Shown piece after piece: positions 1 through 7,020 of a stretch of 12,902 nucleotides of DNA. The translations under genes and the position numbers were made by a program. This DNA is from JAXLQL01 sp046331625. Its GTDB lineage: Bacteria; Acidobacteriota; Terriglobia; Bryobacterales; Bryobacteraceae. Every line of letters starts with the position of its first letter. The first letter of the stretch is position 1. Where the stretch lies: the NCBI GenBank assembly GCA_046331625.1, contig JAXLQL010000063.1, positions 1 through 12,902 on the forward strand, written 5' to 3'. Under the pieces are notes generated by a model. That model ran no database searches and had not been told where the DNA came from. It saw only the letters and a list, made by a program, of their open reading frames with translations.

Positions 1-2465
1 CTGATCTCGCCGATCGCCGCCACCGCTCCCCGGGTATCGGATTGGATGGCTTCGATCTTCTGGCTGATGTCTTCGGTCGCCTTGGCGGTTTCCTTGGCGA
101 GTTCTTTGACTTCATTGGCGACCACGGCGAAACCCTTGCCTGCCTCGCCGGCTCGCGCTGCTTCGATCGTCGCGTTGAGGGCGAGCAGGTTCGTCTGTTG
201 GGCGATCGAGGTGATCACCTTGATGACTTTGCCGATCTCGGCGCTGCTTGCGCCGAGTTTGCTTATGGTCGAGTTGGTCCGCTCGGCCACTTCCACGGCG
301 GCCGTCGCCACGCGCGCAGCCTCGTTGGCGTTCGTCGAGATCTCGCGGATGCTTGCCGTCATCTCCTCGGTCCCGGTGGCCACCGTCTGCACATTGCGGC
401 TCACTTCATCCGATGCCGACGACACGACGCCCGCCTGCGAAGAGGTCTCCTCGGCGCTGGCGCTCATCTGTTGGCTGATGACGCCCAACTCCTCGGATGA
501 GCCCGCCAGCGAGGTGATGATCTCGGTCATCTTCACGCGCGCCAGAGCCTGCTTGGTGATGTCGGTGGCGAACTTGACGACCTTGAACGGCCGCCCGTTG
601 AGATCGAGGATCGGATTGTAGGTGGCCTGGATCCAAATGTCGCGGCCGCCCTTACCCACCCGCCGGAATTCACCCGCCTGATATTCGCCGCGGTTGAGCC
701 GCGCCCAGAAGTCTCGATACTCGGCGCTGGCTCCGTAGCGTGATTCGACGAACATCGAGTGGTGCTTACCCTGGATTTCGGCGAACTCGTAGCCGAGTGT
801 TGCGAGGAAGTTGCGATTCGCCGAGACGACGGTCCCATCCATGCGGAACTCAATCACGGCTTGTGATTTGTCGATAGCCGCCAGTTGCCCTGCCGCATCG
901 GCGGCAGCCAGCTTCTGCGCCGTTACGTCGGTGGCATACTTGACGACTTTGAACGGCCGGCCGCTCATGTCGAGAATCGGGTTGTAGCTCGCCTGGATCC
1001 ACACTTCGCGGCCGCCCTTGGCGATCCGCTTGTATTCGCCCGCGCTGTACTCGCCGCGGTTGAGCTTGGCCCAAAAGTCTCGATATTCCGCTGTCGCCCG
1101 ATACGCTTCGTCGACAAACATGGAGTGATGCTTGCCGCGAATTTCGGGAAACGTGTATCCCATCGCACTCAGGAAATTCGGGTTCGCCGTCACGATCGTG
1201 CCGTCGAGTTGGAACTCGATCACTGCCTGCGACTTGCCGATCGCCTCGATCTGTCCGCTCCAATCGGCTGCGGCCAGCTTCTGAGCAGTGATGTCGGTGG
1301 CATACTTGACCACCTTGAACGGCCGCCCGTCCATGTCCGCGATCGGGTTGTAGCTCGCCTGGATCCACACCTCGCGGCCGCCCTTGGCGATCCGCTTGTA
1401 TTCGCCGGCGTTGTATTCGCCGCGCTTCAATTTCTCCCAGAACTCGCGATACTCGGCGCTCGAGCGATAGCGGTCGTCGACGAACATCGAGTGATGCTTG
1501 CCCTGGATCTCGTCGAGCTTGTAACCCATCGCGCCGAGGAAATTCGCGTTCGCCGTGACGATGGCACCGTCCATCTGGAACTCGATCACCGCCTGCGACT
1601 TTCCAATCGCGGCGATCTGGCCGGCCGCGTCCGCCGCAGCCAGCTTCGTAGCCGTCACGTCGGTGGCGTACTTCACCACCTTGAACGGGACGCCGTTGAG
1701 GTCGAGTATCGGGTTGTAGCTCGCCTGAATCCACACCTCGCGGCCGCCTTTGGCCACGCGCTTGAACTCACCAGCCTGATACTCGCCGCGATTGAGCTTG
1801 GCCCAGAATTCCTTGTACTCGCCCGAGTTGCGCACGGCCACGGGCATGAACATCGAATGGTGTTTGCCCTGGATCTCGTCGAGTTCGTAGCCCATCGCGC
1901 GGAGGAAATTCGTATTCGCCGCAACGATCGTCCCGTCCATTCGGAACTCAATCACCGCCTGCGACTTTCCAATCGCGGCCACCTGTCCGGCCGCGTCGGC
2001 TTCGACCAGTTTCCGCGCCGTGACATCGGTGGCGAACTTCACCACCTTCGCTGGCCTCCCGTCAGGCCCGGGCACGGGGTTGTAGGTCGCCTGAATCCAG
2101 ACTTCCTTGCCGCCCTTGCCAACCCTCTTGAACTCGGCCGACTGGAACTCGCCTTCGTTGAGCTTGGCCCAAAACTGCCGGTATTGCGCACTGCGCGCCT
2201 GGCCATCCGGAACGAACAGCGAATGATGCTGGCCACGGACTTCTTCGAGCGTGTAGCCCATCGTTTTCAGGAAGTTCGCGTTGGCGGTCAGGATCGTTCC
2301 GTCCATGGCGAATTCGATAATCGCCTGCGAGCGGTCGAGCGCGGCCAATACGCCTTCGCTCTGAACTCCCGTTTCTTCCACATGGGCGCCGCCGGCCTTC
2401 ACGCGGAGCGGCCGGTTTTTCGACTGGGTAACTACTTTTGCGCTGCGCGCTACTTTGACTGCCAT
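1..2465 (-). CDS. Soluble methyl-accepting chemotaxis protein with five tandem PAS domains (3' end cut by window edge)
   Basis: Cytoplasmic chemoreceptor that would sense an internal or diffusible cue through PAS domains and control CheA through CheW. The frame stays open from ATG 2465 to the window edge, giving 821 codons with no stop. Upstream AGGAG about 9 nt from the ATG supports this start. After a basic, low-complexity N-terminus (about 1-40) come five PAS domains (about residues 41-162, 163-284, 285-406, 407-528 and 529-635). Each carries DGT/DGA, ANxNFL, a GxHHSxF segment, FWxxL, GE and KVVKxATD. Then comes a helical MCP signalling domain whose hairpin tip begins near N759 (NLLALNATIEAARAGE) and continues GKGFAVVANEVKELA. 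No transmembrane helix, periplasmic domain or HAMP is visible, so the protein should be soluble. About 50 residues past the tip are present; the returning helix is mostly missing. It is the third gene of a cheA-cheW-receptor operon, 55 bp after cheW. The MCP assignment is very secure; the ligand is unknown. Confidence 0.96.
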   Translation of the reverse strand, partial: MAVKVARSAKVVTQSKNRPLRVKAGGAHVEETGVQSEGVLAALDRSQAIIEFAMDGTILTANANFLKTMGYTLEEVRGQHHSLFVPDGQARSAQYRQFWAKLNEGEFQSAEFKRVGKGGKEVWIQATYNPVPGPDGRPAKVVKFATDVTARKLVEADAAGQVAAIGKSQAVIEFRMDGTIVAANTNFLRAMGYELDEIQGKHHSMFMPVAVRNSGEYKEFWAKLNRGEYQAGEFKRVAKGGREVWIQASYNPILDLNGVPFKVVKYATDVTATKLAAADAAGQIAAIGKSQAVIEFQMDGAIVTANANFLGAMGYKLDEIQGKHHSMFVDDRYRSSAEYREFWEKLKRGEYNAGEYKRIAKGGREVWIQASYNPIADMDGRPFKVVKYATDITAQKLAAADWSGQIEAIGKSQAVIEFQLDGTIVTANPNFLSAMGYTFPEIRGKHHSMFVDEAYRATAEYRDFWAKLNRGEYSAGEYKRIAKGGREVWIQASYNPILDMSGRPFKVVKYATDVTAQKLAAADAAGQLAAIDKSQAVIEFRMDGTVVSANRNFLATLGYEFAEIQGKHHSMFVESRYGASAEYRDFWARLNRGEYQAGEFRRVGKGGRDIWIQATYNPILDLNGRPFKVVKFATDITKQALARVKMTEIITSLAGSSEELGVISQQMSASAEETSSQAGVVSSASDEVSRNVQTVATGTEEMTASIREISTNANEAARVATAAVEVAERTNSTISKLGASSAEIGKVIKVITSIAQQTNLLALNATIEAARAGEAGKGFAVVANEVKELAKETAKATEDISQKIEAIQSDTRGAVAAIGEI
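567..2345 (-). repeat. Five-unit in-frame tandem array of PAS-coding repeats, 366-bp period
   Basis: The codon pair for the M/L-D of the xDGT motif lies at 2306-2301, 1940-1935, 1574-1569, 1208-1203 and 842-837, so every step is exactly 366 bp (122 codons). The inner units are most alike: 1342-1406 and 976-1040 (units 3 and 4) differ at one base in 65. Outer units 1 and 5 are more diverged, for example F rather than Y before ATD and a different linker after unit 5. The uniform period, including the linker, points to duplication of a whole PAS-plus-linker module by unequal recombination. This is a coding repeat inside the chemoreceptor, not a CRISPR or mobile element. Confidence 0.93.
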
Positions 2466-2520
2466 GATGCTTCTCCTGGTCCTCTTCGCTTTCGAGTCTC
2501 TGTTCGAGTTCGCGTTTCCG

Positions 2521-2988
2521 TTACTGCGCCGCGCGCCACCCTGACTCGCCTGTGCCGTTGTCGAGAACAGAAATCGCCCGGTCAGTGTCGAGAATCAACA
2601 GCAGCTTGTCCTTGAGTTTGTACACGCCCTGTACCAGTGACCGCGCCGCGCCCCCCACCGTTTCCGGGGGACTTTCGAATTGCTCTTCTTCGGCGTCGAG
2701 CACGTCGCCGATCTCGTCCACCAGCAGGCTCACCGCGCCGTCATCGGTGCGGATGACCACGTTCATCGGCAGGTCTTCGCCAGTGCGCGGCGGTAGCTCG
2801 AGCCGCTGCCGCAAATCGATCGCCGTCACGATCTGGCCGCGTAAGTTGATCAACCCGCGGATGACGCCCGGCGCCAACGGGACCCGCGTCATCGTCTGGT
2901 AACGGATCACTTCCTGGACCTTCAATACGTCCACGCCGAAGAAGTGCTTGTCGAGATAAAAAGTGCAGTATTGTTTCTCGGTCGACAT
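2521..2988 (-). CDS. cheW: Chemotaxis adaptor protein CheW
   Basis: Scaffold that couples chemoreceptors to the CheA kinase in the cytoplasmic array. The 155-residue protein is one CheW domain. An N-terminal beta strand (QYCTFYLDKHFFGVD) is followed by the family hallmark GLINLRGQIV (NLRG at about 48-51). Next come an acidic segment around the LLVDEIGDVL strand and the C-terminal LLLILDTD strand. Two starts are possible: GTG at 2997 and ATG at 2988. The only Shine-Dalgarno-like GAGG (3002-2999) lies 1 nt before the GTG but 10 nt before the ATG, so the ATG was chosen. It begins 15 bp after the cheA stop and ends 55 bp before the chemoreceptor, consistent with one transcript. Length is normal for the family. 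Confidence 0.96.
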   Translation of the reverse strand: MSTEKQYCTFYLDKHFFGVDVLKVQEVIRYQTMTRVPLAPGVIRGLINLRGQIVTAIDLRQRLELPPRTGEDLPMNVVIRTDDGAVSLLVDEIGDVLDAEEEQFESPPETVGGAARSLVQGVYKLKDKLLLILDTDRAISVLDNGTGESGWRAAQ

Positions 2989-3003
2989 CGATTTCACGCC
3001 TCG

Positions 3004-5337
3004 CTATTCTTGACAAGAGGTTTCGAGGGAGGAGGGCTCGAAGAAGGAAGGGTCGTTGGCCTCGATGATCGCCCGGATGTCGAGCAGATCCGTCACCCGT
3101 TTCTGGATCACCGCCGAGCCGAGTACGCCTTGGCGGCCGGAGGCCAGCCCGATCTGAAGCCGCTCGTTGACGATATCGAGGATGTCGTCGACGATCAGCC
3201 CCACGCTGCGGCCTCCTTCCGAATACACCACCACCTGCATCGGGTCTGCCTCGCCACCGCCTCCGCCGCCCGCGTACAGTGCATCGGACAACCGGATCAG
3301 CGGCATGATCCGCGAACGGTATTGCACCACGTCGCGCCCGCCCGCCGACTCGACCATCGTGCGGCTGAACTCCTCGAGCCGCGCCACGCTCGACAACGGA
3401 ATCGCCATCCGCCCCTGCCCGCGCAGGTTGCACAGCAGCAGCGTCTGCAGCGCTTCGCGGTTCTCACCGCTCGCCGCGGCCTTCTCCGCCATCGACCGGT
3501 CGCGAATCTCCGACACCACGTTTGCCCGCTGCGCAATACCGAGCACATCGAGAATCAACGCCACCCGGCCATCCCCCATGATCGTCGCCCCGGCGAATAC
3601 CTGGAGCCCCTTGAGCTGTTGCGCCAGCGGCTTGACGACAATTTCCTCGGTGTCATTGATGCTTTCGACGATCAGGCCGAACTGCCGCCCGTCGGCCTGC
3701 AGCACAACGATATTCACTACTCCTTCGCCCGCCGCCGACGCCGGTTCCACGTTCAGTTGCGCGCTCAAGTCGACCAACGGCAGCAGATTTCCGCGTAACC
3801 GGTAGACCGGCGTCCCGTGGATCGTCTCGATCCCCCTGCGGGCGTCTTCGCCCTCGAGCCGCACCAACTCGAGCAGGCTCACCTGCGGAATGGCGAAGCT
3901 GTCGCCGCCGCTCGACACGATCAGCGCTGGGATGATGGCAAGCGTTAGCGGAATCTTGATCTTGAGCACGGTTCCTTGGCCTACCCGGCTCTGCACATCC
4001 ACCGCCCCGCCGATCTTTTCGATGTTCGTCTTCACCACGTCCATTCCGACGCCCCGGCCGGATACGTTGGTCACCTTCTCGGCTGTCGAAAAGCCGGGCG
4101 CGAAGATCAGGTTCAGCACTTCCCGGTCATTCATACGGGTGGCTTCCTCGCGGGTGATCAGACCGCGCTGCACGGCCCGCTCGCGCACCTTCACGGGATC
4201 GATCCCGCCCCCGTCGTCGGAAATCTCGATGATCACCTGCCCGCCCTCGTGGAAGGCGCGCAGCAGGATTCGCCCCTCGGCCGGCTTTCCGCGCGACACC
4301 CGCACTGGCGGCGGCTCGATTCCGTGATCGGCCGAATTGCGGACGATGTGCGTCAATGGATCTTTGATCGCCTCGATGATGGTCTTGTCGAGCTCGGTTT
4401 CCTTGCCGTCCATCTCGACCCGGATCTGCTTGCCGCACATCACGGCCAAGTCACGCACCACGCGCGGAAACTTGCTCCAGACATTCCCGATCGGCTGCAT
4501 GCGCGTCTTCATGACGCCTTCCTGCAACTCGGTAGTGATCAGGTTCAACCGCTGCGACGTCTGCACGAACGCCGGATCCTGCTGCGTTGCCGTGTACTGC
4601 AGCACCTGGTTGCGCGCCAGCACGAGCTCACCCACCAGGTCCATCAATTTGTCGAGCAGCCCGACATCCACTCGGATGTTCGAGTCGGCCAAATTCCCCG
4701 GCTTCGGCTGGTCGCCTTTGCCCTTCGCCGCGGCATCGTGAGCATCGTGCGCGGATTCCGGCTGATGCACGGCGGCGCTCATGTCTGCCGGCTCTGGGGC
4801 GCCGGCCACTGCTCCCGCGACGCTCACCGCCTCCTGGAGCGTCTTGATATCGCCCGCCCCGCTTGCCTCTTGGGCTTCACCGGACGAAGCCTTCGGAGGC
4901 GCGATTACCGGCGCCGCGATGACCACGGGGGCCTCGGACGTGGACGCCGTGGATGATCCGCCCGCGAACTTCGCCAAGCGTTGCACTAGTGCGTCATAAT
5001 CGCCGTTGCCCTCGAGGCCCGAGGTCTCGACCGACGCCAGAATCTCGCGCAGCGCGTCCATCATCGCAAGCAACGCCGTCGCCATCTCCGGATTCAACGT
5101 GAGATGCCCGTCGCGCAGCCGGCTCAGCAGATTCTCGCCGACGTGCGTCACCGATTCGAGCTTCTTGAACCCGAAGAAACCCGACGTCCCCTTGATCGTG
5201 TGCACGGCCCGAAACACGCTCGCCAGCGTGTCCGTATCCCGCGGATTCTTCTCGAGCGCCAGCAGGTCCCGGTCCACACGGTCCAGGTTCTCCTGGCTTT
5301 CCACTAGAAACTCAGTTACCAGTTCGTTGTCTTCCAC
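3004..5337 (-). CDS. cheA: Chemotaxis histidine kinase CheA with two C-terminal CheW-like domains
   Basis: Kinase that autophosphorylates in response to receptor state and passes phosphate to response regulators (not in this window). Of 777 residues, P1/Hpt is about 1-125 with phosphorylatable H46 in the AVHTIKG motif. An Ala/Pro-rich linker follows (about 126-217) with no recognisable P2 docking domain. P3 dimerisation is about 218-282 (DKLMDLVGELVLARNQ). The P4 ATPase is about 283-463, with the N box around N334 and D337-H338, DDGGG at 374-378, PGFST at 414-418 and GRGVG at 427-431. The P5 CheW-like domain is about 464-604. A second CheW-like domain follows at about 627-765, with a Gly-rich loop at 690-695. 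The start is GTG 5337, with a strong AAGGAG (5352-5347) spaced 9 nt. It leads the cheA-cheW-receptor operon. The missing P2 suggests weak or direct regulator docking, which is inference. Confidence 0.97.
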   Translation of the reverse strand: MEDNELVTEFLVESQENLDRVDRDLLALEKNPRDTDTLASVFRAVHTIKGTSGFFGFKKLESVTHVGENLLSRLRDGHLTLNPEMATALLAMMDALREILASVETSGLEGNGDYDALVQRLAKFAGGSSTASTSEAPVVIAAPVIAPPKASSGEAQEASGAGDIKTLQEAVSVAGAVAGAPEPADMSAAVHQPESAHDAHDAAAKGKGDQPKPGNLADSNIRVDVGLLDKLMDLVGELVLARNQVLQYTATQQDPAFVQTSQRLNLITTELQEGVMKTRMQPIGNVWSKFPRVVRDLAVMCGKQIRVEMDGKETELDKTIIEAIKDPLTHIVRNSADHGIEPPPVRVSRGKPAEGRILLRAFHEGGQVIIEISDDGGGIDPVKVRERAVQRGLITREEATRMNDREVLNLIFAPGFSTAEKVTNVSGRGVGMDVVKTNIEKIGGAVDVQSRVGQGTVLKIKIPLTLAIIPALIVSSGGDSFAIPQVSLLELVRLEGEDARRGIETIHGTPVYRLRGNLLPLVDLSAQLNVEPASAAGEGVVNIVVLQADGRQFGLIVESINDTEEIVVKPLAQQLKGLQVFAGATIMGDGRVALILDVLGIAQRANVVSEIRDRSMAEKAAASGENREALQTLLLCNLRGQGRMAIPLSSVARLEEFSRTMVESAGGRDVVQYRSRIMPLIRLSDALYAGGGGGGEADPMQVVVYSEGGRSVGLIVDDILDIVNERLQIGLASGRQGVLGSAVIQKRVTDLLDIRAIIEANDPSFFEPSSLETSCQE

Positions 5338-5346
5338 TGTGCGAGG

Positions 5347-5352
5347 CTCCTT
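5347..5352 (-). promoter_or_regulatory. Ribosome binding site of cheA
   Basis: AAGGAG on the minus strand, 9 nt before the GTG at 5337. It decides the unusual GTG start of cheA, since no ATG in frame is better placed. The remaining intergenic DNA up to the propeller gene stop (5497) showed no convincing promoter on reading. Confidence 0.8.
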
Positions 5353-5496
5353 GAGTCACGGGCGATACGGCAAGTTGCGGGCAGTGCGGCCGGCTTCGCT
5401 CCCCAGGGCGAGACTTCCCTGAGATGCGTTCGTCAGTATGTGAATCGGTTGGAGGGGAGAAGGAGAATAGGAAAACAACCGTAAAGATAGTGTGCT

Positions 5497-6474
5497 TCAG
5501 GGCCCCGCTGTAACTGTCGCCACGCCCACCTTATTCATTCCGCTCGATGCGATGTAAATCCTGCCGTCCGCCGTAGCAACCAAGTGGCGCAATACGCCTC
5601 CGCCCGACGGGATCTCCCACTTCGAGAAGGTGTCGTTCCCGGGGTCGAATCGTACCAGCGTATTCGGTAGTACGCCTGACTCGCTATACCAAATGATTCC
5701 ATCCGGCGTCGCCGTGATCCCATACGGCTCGGACCGAGCCCCCGCCGGTGACGCCCACTCCCGCACCTCGCCCGTCGCAGGATCGAGCCTGCCCAAGTAG
5801 CCGCGGGCGAAGTCAGTGTAGTAGATCCGCTTGTCCGCCATCATCGCGAGCCTGCGCGGCCGCGCTCCGGCTGTTACCTCGAACTCGGTGATCTCGAACG
5901 TGCGCGGATCGATCCGCCGGATCTTGTTCGTTCCGAACTCGCAGAAGAACGGAACGCCGCCGGGATCGATCACGATCCCGTAAGGCCGCGCGTTCGCCGT
6001 TGGTGGCTGCTTCAACTCGATCGTGTTCGCCACCGGATCGATGCGTCCCACGAAATTCCCGCCCTGCACGGTGAACCAGAGGATCCCGTCGCGGTCGAAG
6101 ATCGGAGTGTGCGGATCGCGGGCGCGCTCATCCGGCATCACGAACTTGGTAATGGAGCCGGTCGCCGGATCCAGCCGCCCGATGTAGCCGCGATTGTTCG
6201 CCGTGAACCAGATGTTGCCGTCTTTGTCCGCGATCAGCCCATGCGGACCCGAATCGGGCACATCGAGCGCCCATTCCTCGAACGCGCCCGTCTTCACATC
6301 GACGCGCCCGAGTTTGTTCGATGCTTGGCCCGTGTACCACAGCGTGTCTGCCGGACCCGCCGCGGGGTCGTGCGGATGCGAGTAGGGAGTGGGCAGTTCC
6401 CACTCCTGGATGGTGACCGTGACCTGAGCCGCCGCCACTGCGGCGCCGAGCAGAATCGTTCCCACGAGCCTCAT
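5497..6474 (-). CDS. Secreted seven-bladed beta-propeller protein of the virginiamycin B lyase (Vgb)-like fold
   Basis: Extracytoplasmic propeller of 325 residues; function unknown. The N-terminus (MRLVGTILLGAAVAAAQ) looks like a short Sec signal peptide, with cleavage plausible near residue 16. Seven copies of a P-x-G...DG-x-I-W-F-T-type motif begin at residues 35, 78, 122, 165, 207, 251 and 296, spaced 42-45 residues, which predicts seven blades. Blades alternate with IGRLDP/GRIDP segments, as in streptogramin lyase relatives. In the S. aureus enzyme the catalytic residues H270 and E284 are 14 apart. The equivalent pair here appears to be Y251 and E265, and the preceding-blade histidine aligns with R207. 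Antibiotic lyase activity is therefore unlikely. Many environmental bacteria carry such proteins with no resistance role. No Shine-Dalgarno is seen before ATG 6474. Confidence 0.85.
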   Translation of the reverse strand: MRLVGTILLGAAVAAAQVTVTIQEWELPTPYSHPHDPAAGPADTLWYTGQASNKLGRVDVKTGAFEEWALDVPDSGPHGLIADKDGNIWFTANNRGYIGRLDPATGSITKFVMPDERARDPHTPIFDRDGILWFTVQGGNFVGRIDPVANTIELKQPPTANARPYGIVIDPGGVPFFCEFGTNKIRRIDPRTFEITEFEVTAGARPRRLAMMADKRIYYTDFARGYLGRLDPATGEVREWASPAGARSEPYGITATPDGIIWYSESGVLPNTLVRFDPGNDTFSKWEIPSGGGVLRHLVATADGRIYIASSGMNKVGVATVTAGP

Positions 6475-6482
6475 GACAGCCC

Positions 6483-6511
6483 ACGGTAGCGGCTGGCGCG
6501 GCTGATGTCAA
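6483..6511 (-). promoter_or_regulatory. Candidate sigma70-type promoter of the propeller gene, giving a leaderless transcript
   Basis: On the minus strand a perfect TTGACA (6511-6506) is followed after exactly 17 nt by TACCGT (6488-6483), a poor -10 matching 3 of 6 consensus bases. Transcription would begin about 6476, next to the ATG at 6474. That fits the absence of a Shine-Dalgarno sequence. The perfect -35 and ideal spacing are seen directly; use as a promoter is inference. Confidence 0.4.
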
Positions 6512-6533
6512 TGGCCTCGGCAGAGTCCGGCGG

Positions 6534-6547
6534 GTAACACGTGTTAC
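6534..6547. promoter_or_regulatory. 14-bp perfect palindrome, possible operator
   Basis: GTAACACGTGTTAC is a perfect palindrome 60 bp upstream of the propeller gene start and 22 bp upstream of its candidate -35. That places its centre near -65, a position typical of activator sites. A 14-bp palindrome is expected by chance about once in a window this size, so position rather than rarity is the argument. Confidence 0.3.
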
Positions 6548-6566
6548 TGGATGCAGTTCTCTTTCA

Positions 6567-6843
6567 ATAACAGGAAGTAGCGACTGGACTGTCAAGGCGT
6601 GGCGAATCGGCGAAGACAAGGCTCGCTCAGTGATTCGTTCGCCGGGTTGGGTCACTTCAGCAGCGTTCCATCCCTTTGGCGGAGGCACTATTCTTACCGG
6701 CTGTAGAGATGGAACGAGCCAACTTTGGCGTGCGGACAATGGAGAACCGATCGGCGAGCCCGTTAGGCATTCCGGTGGTGTGTCATCCGTAGCATTCAGC
6801 CCTGATTGATGGACATACTATTCTCACGGGTAGCGATGACGGT
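6567..6843 (+). pseudogene. WD40-repeat gene fragment, frameshifted and truncated
   Basis: Reading the plus strand from 6567 gives about 80 residues of typical WD40 sequence: ITGSSDWTVKAW, then WVTSAAFHP..GTILTGCRDGTSQLW, then GGVSSVAFSPD, and an in-frame TGA at 6807. Shifting frame directly after restores the next blade (DGHTILTGSDDG) to about 6843. The shift is caused by TGATTGAT at 6803-6810, a tandem duplication of TGAT. No start codon or upstream blades remain, and the right end stops 4 bp from the IS110-type fragment. The most likely history is a longer WD40 protein, common in acidobacteria and often fused to kinases, that was broken by insertion and then decayed. Confidence 0.8.
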
Positions 6844-6846
6844 GGC

Positions 6847-7020
6847 CTACGAGGACTTGTCCTTGTCCTTGATGATCACTTCGATGCCAAGTTGGGCCAG
6901 TTTCCTCAGGCAGGCGTTCGTGACCTGCTCTTTGTTGAGCGTGTCCAGATAAGCGGCACTCTGCTCCCGATAGTGCTTGCGATCTTTCAGCATCGTATAG
7001 CCGGTCACAAGCAGGCTATC
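6847..7020 (-). pseudogene. C-terminal stub of an IS110/IS1111-type transposase
   Basis: The minus-strand frame ending with TAG at 6849-6847 contains SLLVTGYTMLKDRKHYRE, then AAYLDTLNKEQ and RKLAQLGIEVII. This resembles the tail of IS110-family transposases, where a pattern like LLV.AYH.L..G..Y.ELG...FD....KE..... RL..LG..V recurs. Only about 58 residues are recognisable; the frame stays open to an ATG at 7095, but that part overlaps the other transposase and does not look like IS110. The catalytic DEDD and Ser regions are absent, so it is inactive. The family call rests on remembered patterns and is moderate. Confidence 0.55.

Noticed and set aside
42..621. Plus-strand open frames opposite the MCP signalling domain
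   Set aside because: The minus strand encodes an unmistakable MCP hairpin here; the plus frames are high-GC shadows.
567..2345. CRISPR-like or mobile repeat interpretation of the tandem units
   Set aside because: The unit is 366 bp, in frame, divergent between copies and encodes PAS domains; there are no spacers.
885..2615. A 576-residue open frame on the plus strand, opposite the chemoreceptor
   Set aside because: It is antisense to the PAS array. Its repeated HRLRL/RVVARLNPH pattern merely mirrors the 366-bp repeat, and its start and end ignore gene boundaries.
3976..4956. A 326-residue plus-strand open frame inside cheA
   Set aside because: Antisense shadow of the P4 ATPase and linker regions; His/Arg/Leu-rich composition typical of reversed GC-rich coding DNA.
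5404..5421. CAGGG-8 nt-CCCTG inverted repeat upstream of cheA as a terminator
   Set aside because: The stem is only 5 bp with no T-run on either strand, a level expected by chance.
5497..6474. Antibiotic resistance gene (streptogramin lyase)
   Set aside because: Fold matches, but the presumed catalytic His positions are Tyr and Arg, and such propellers are widespread in environmental genomes without a resistance role.
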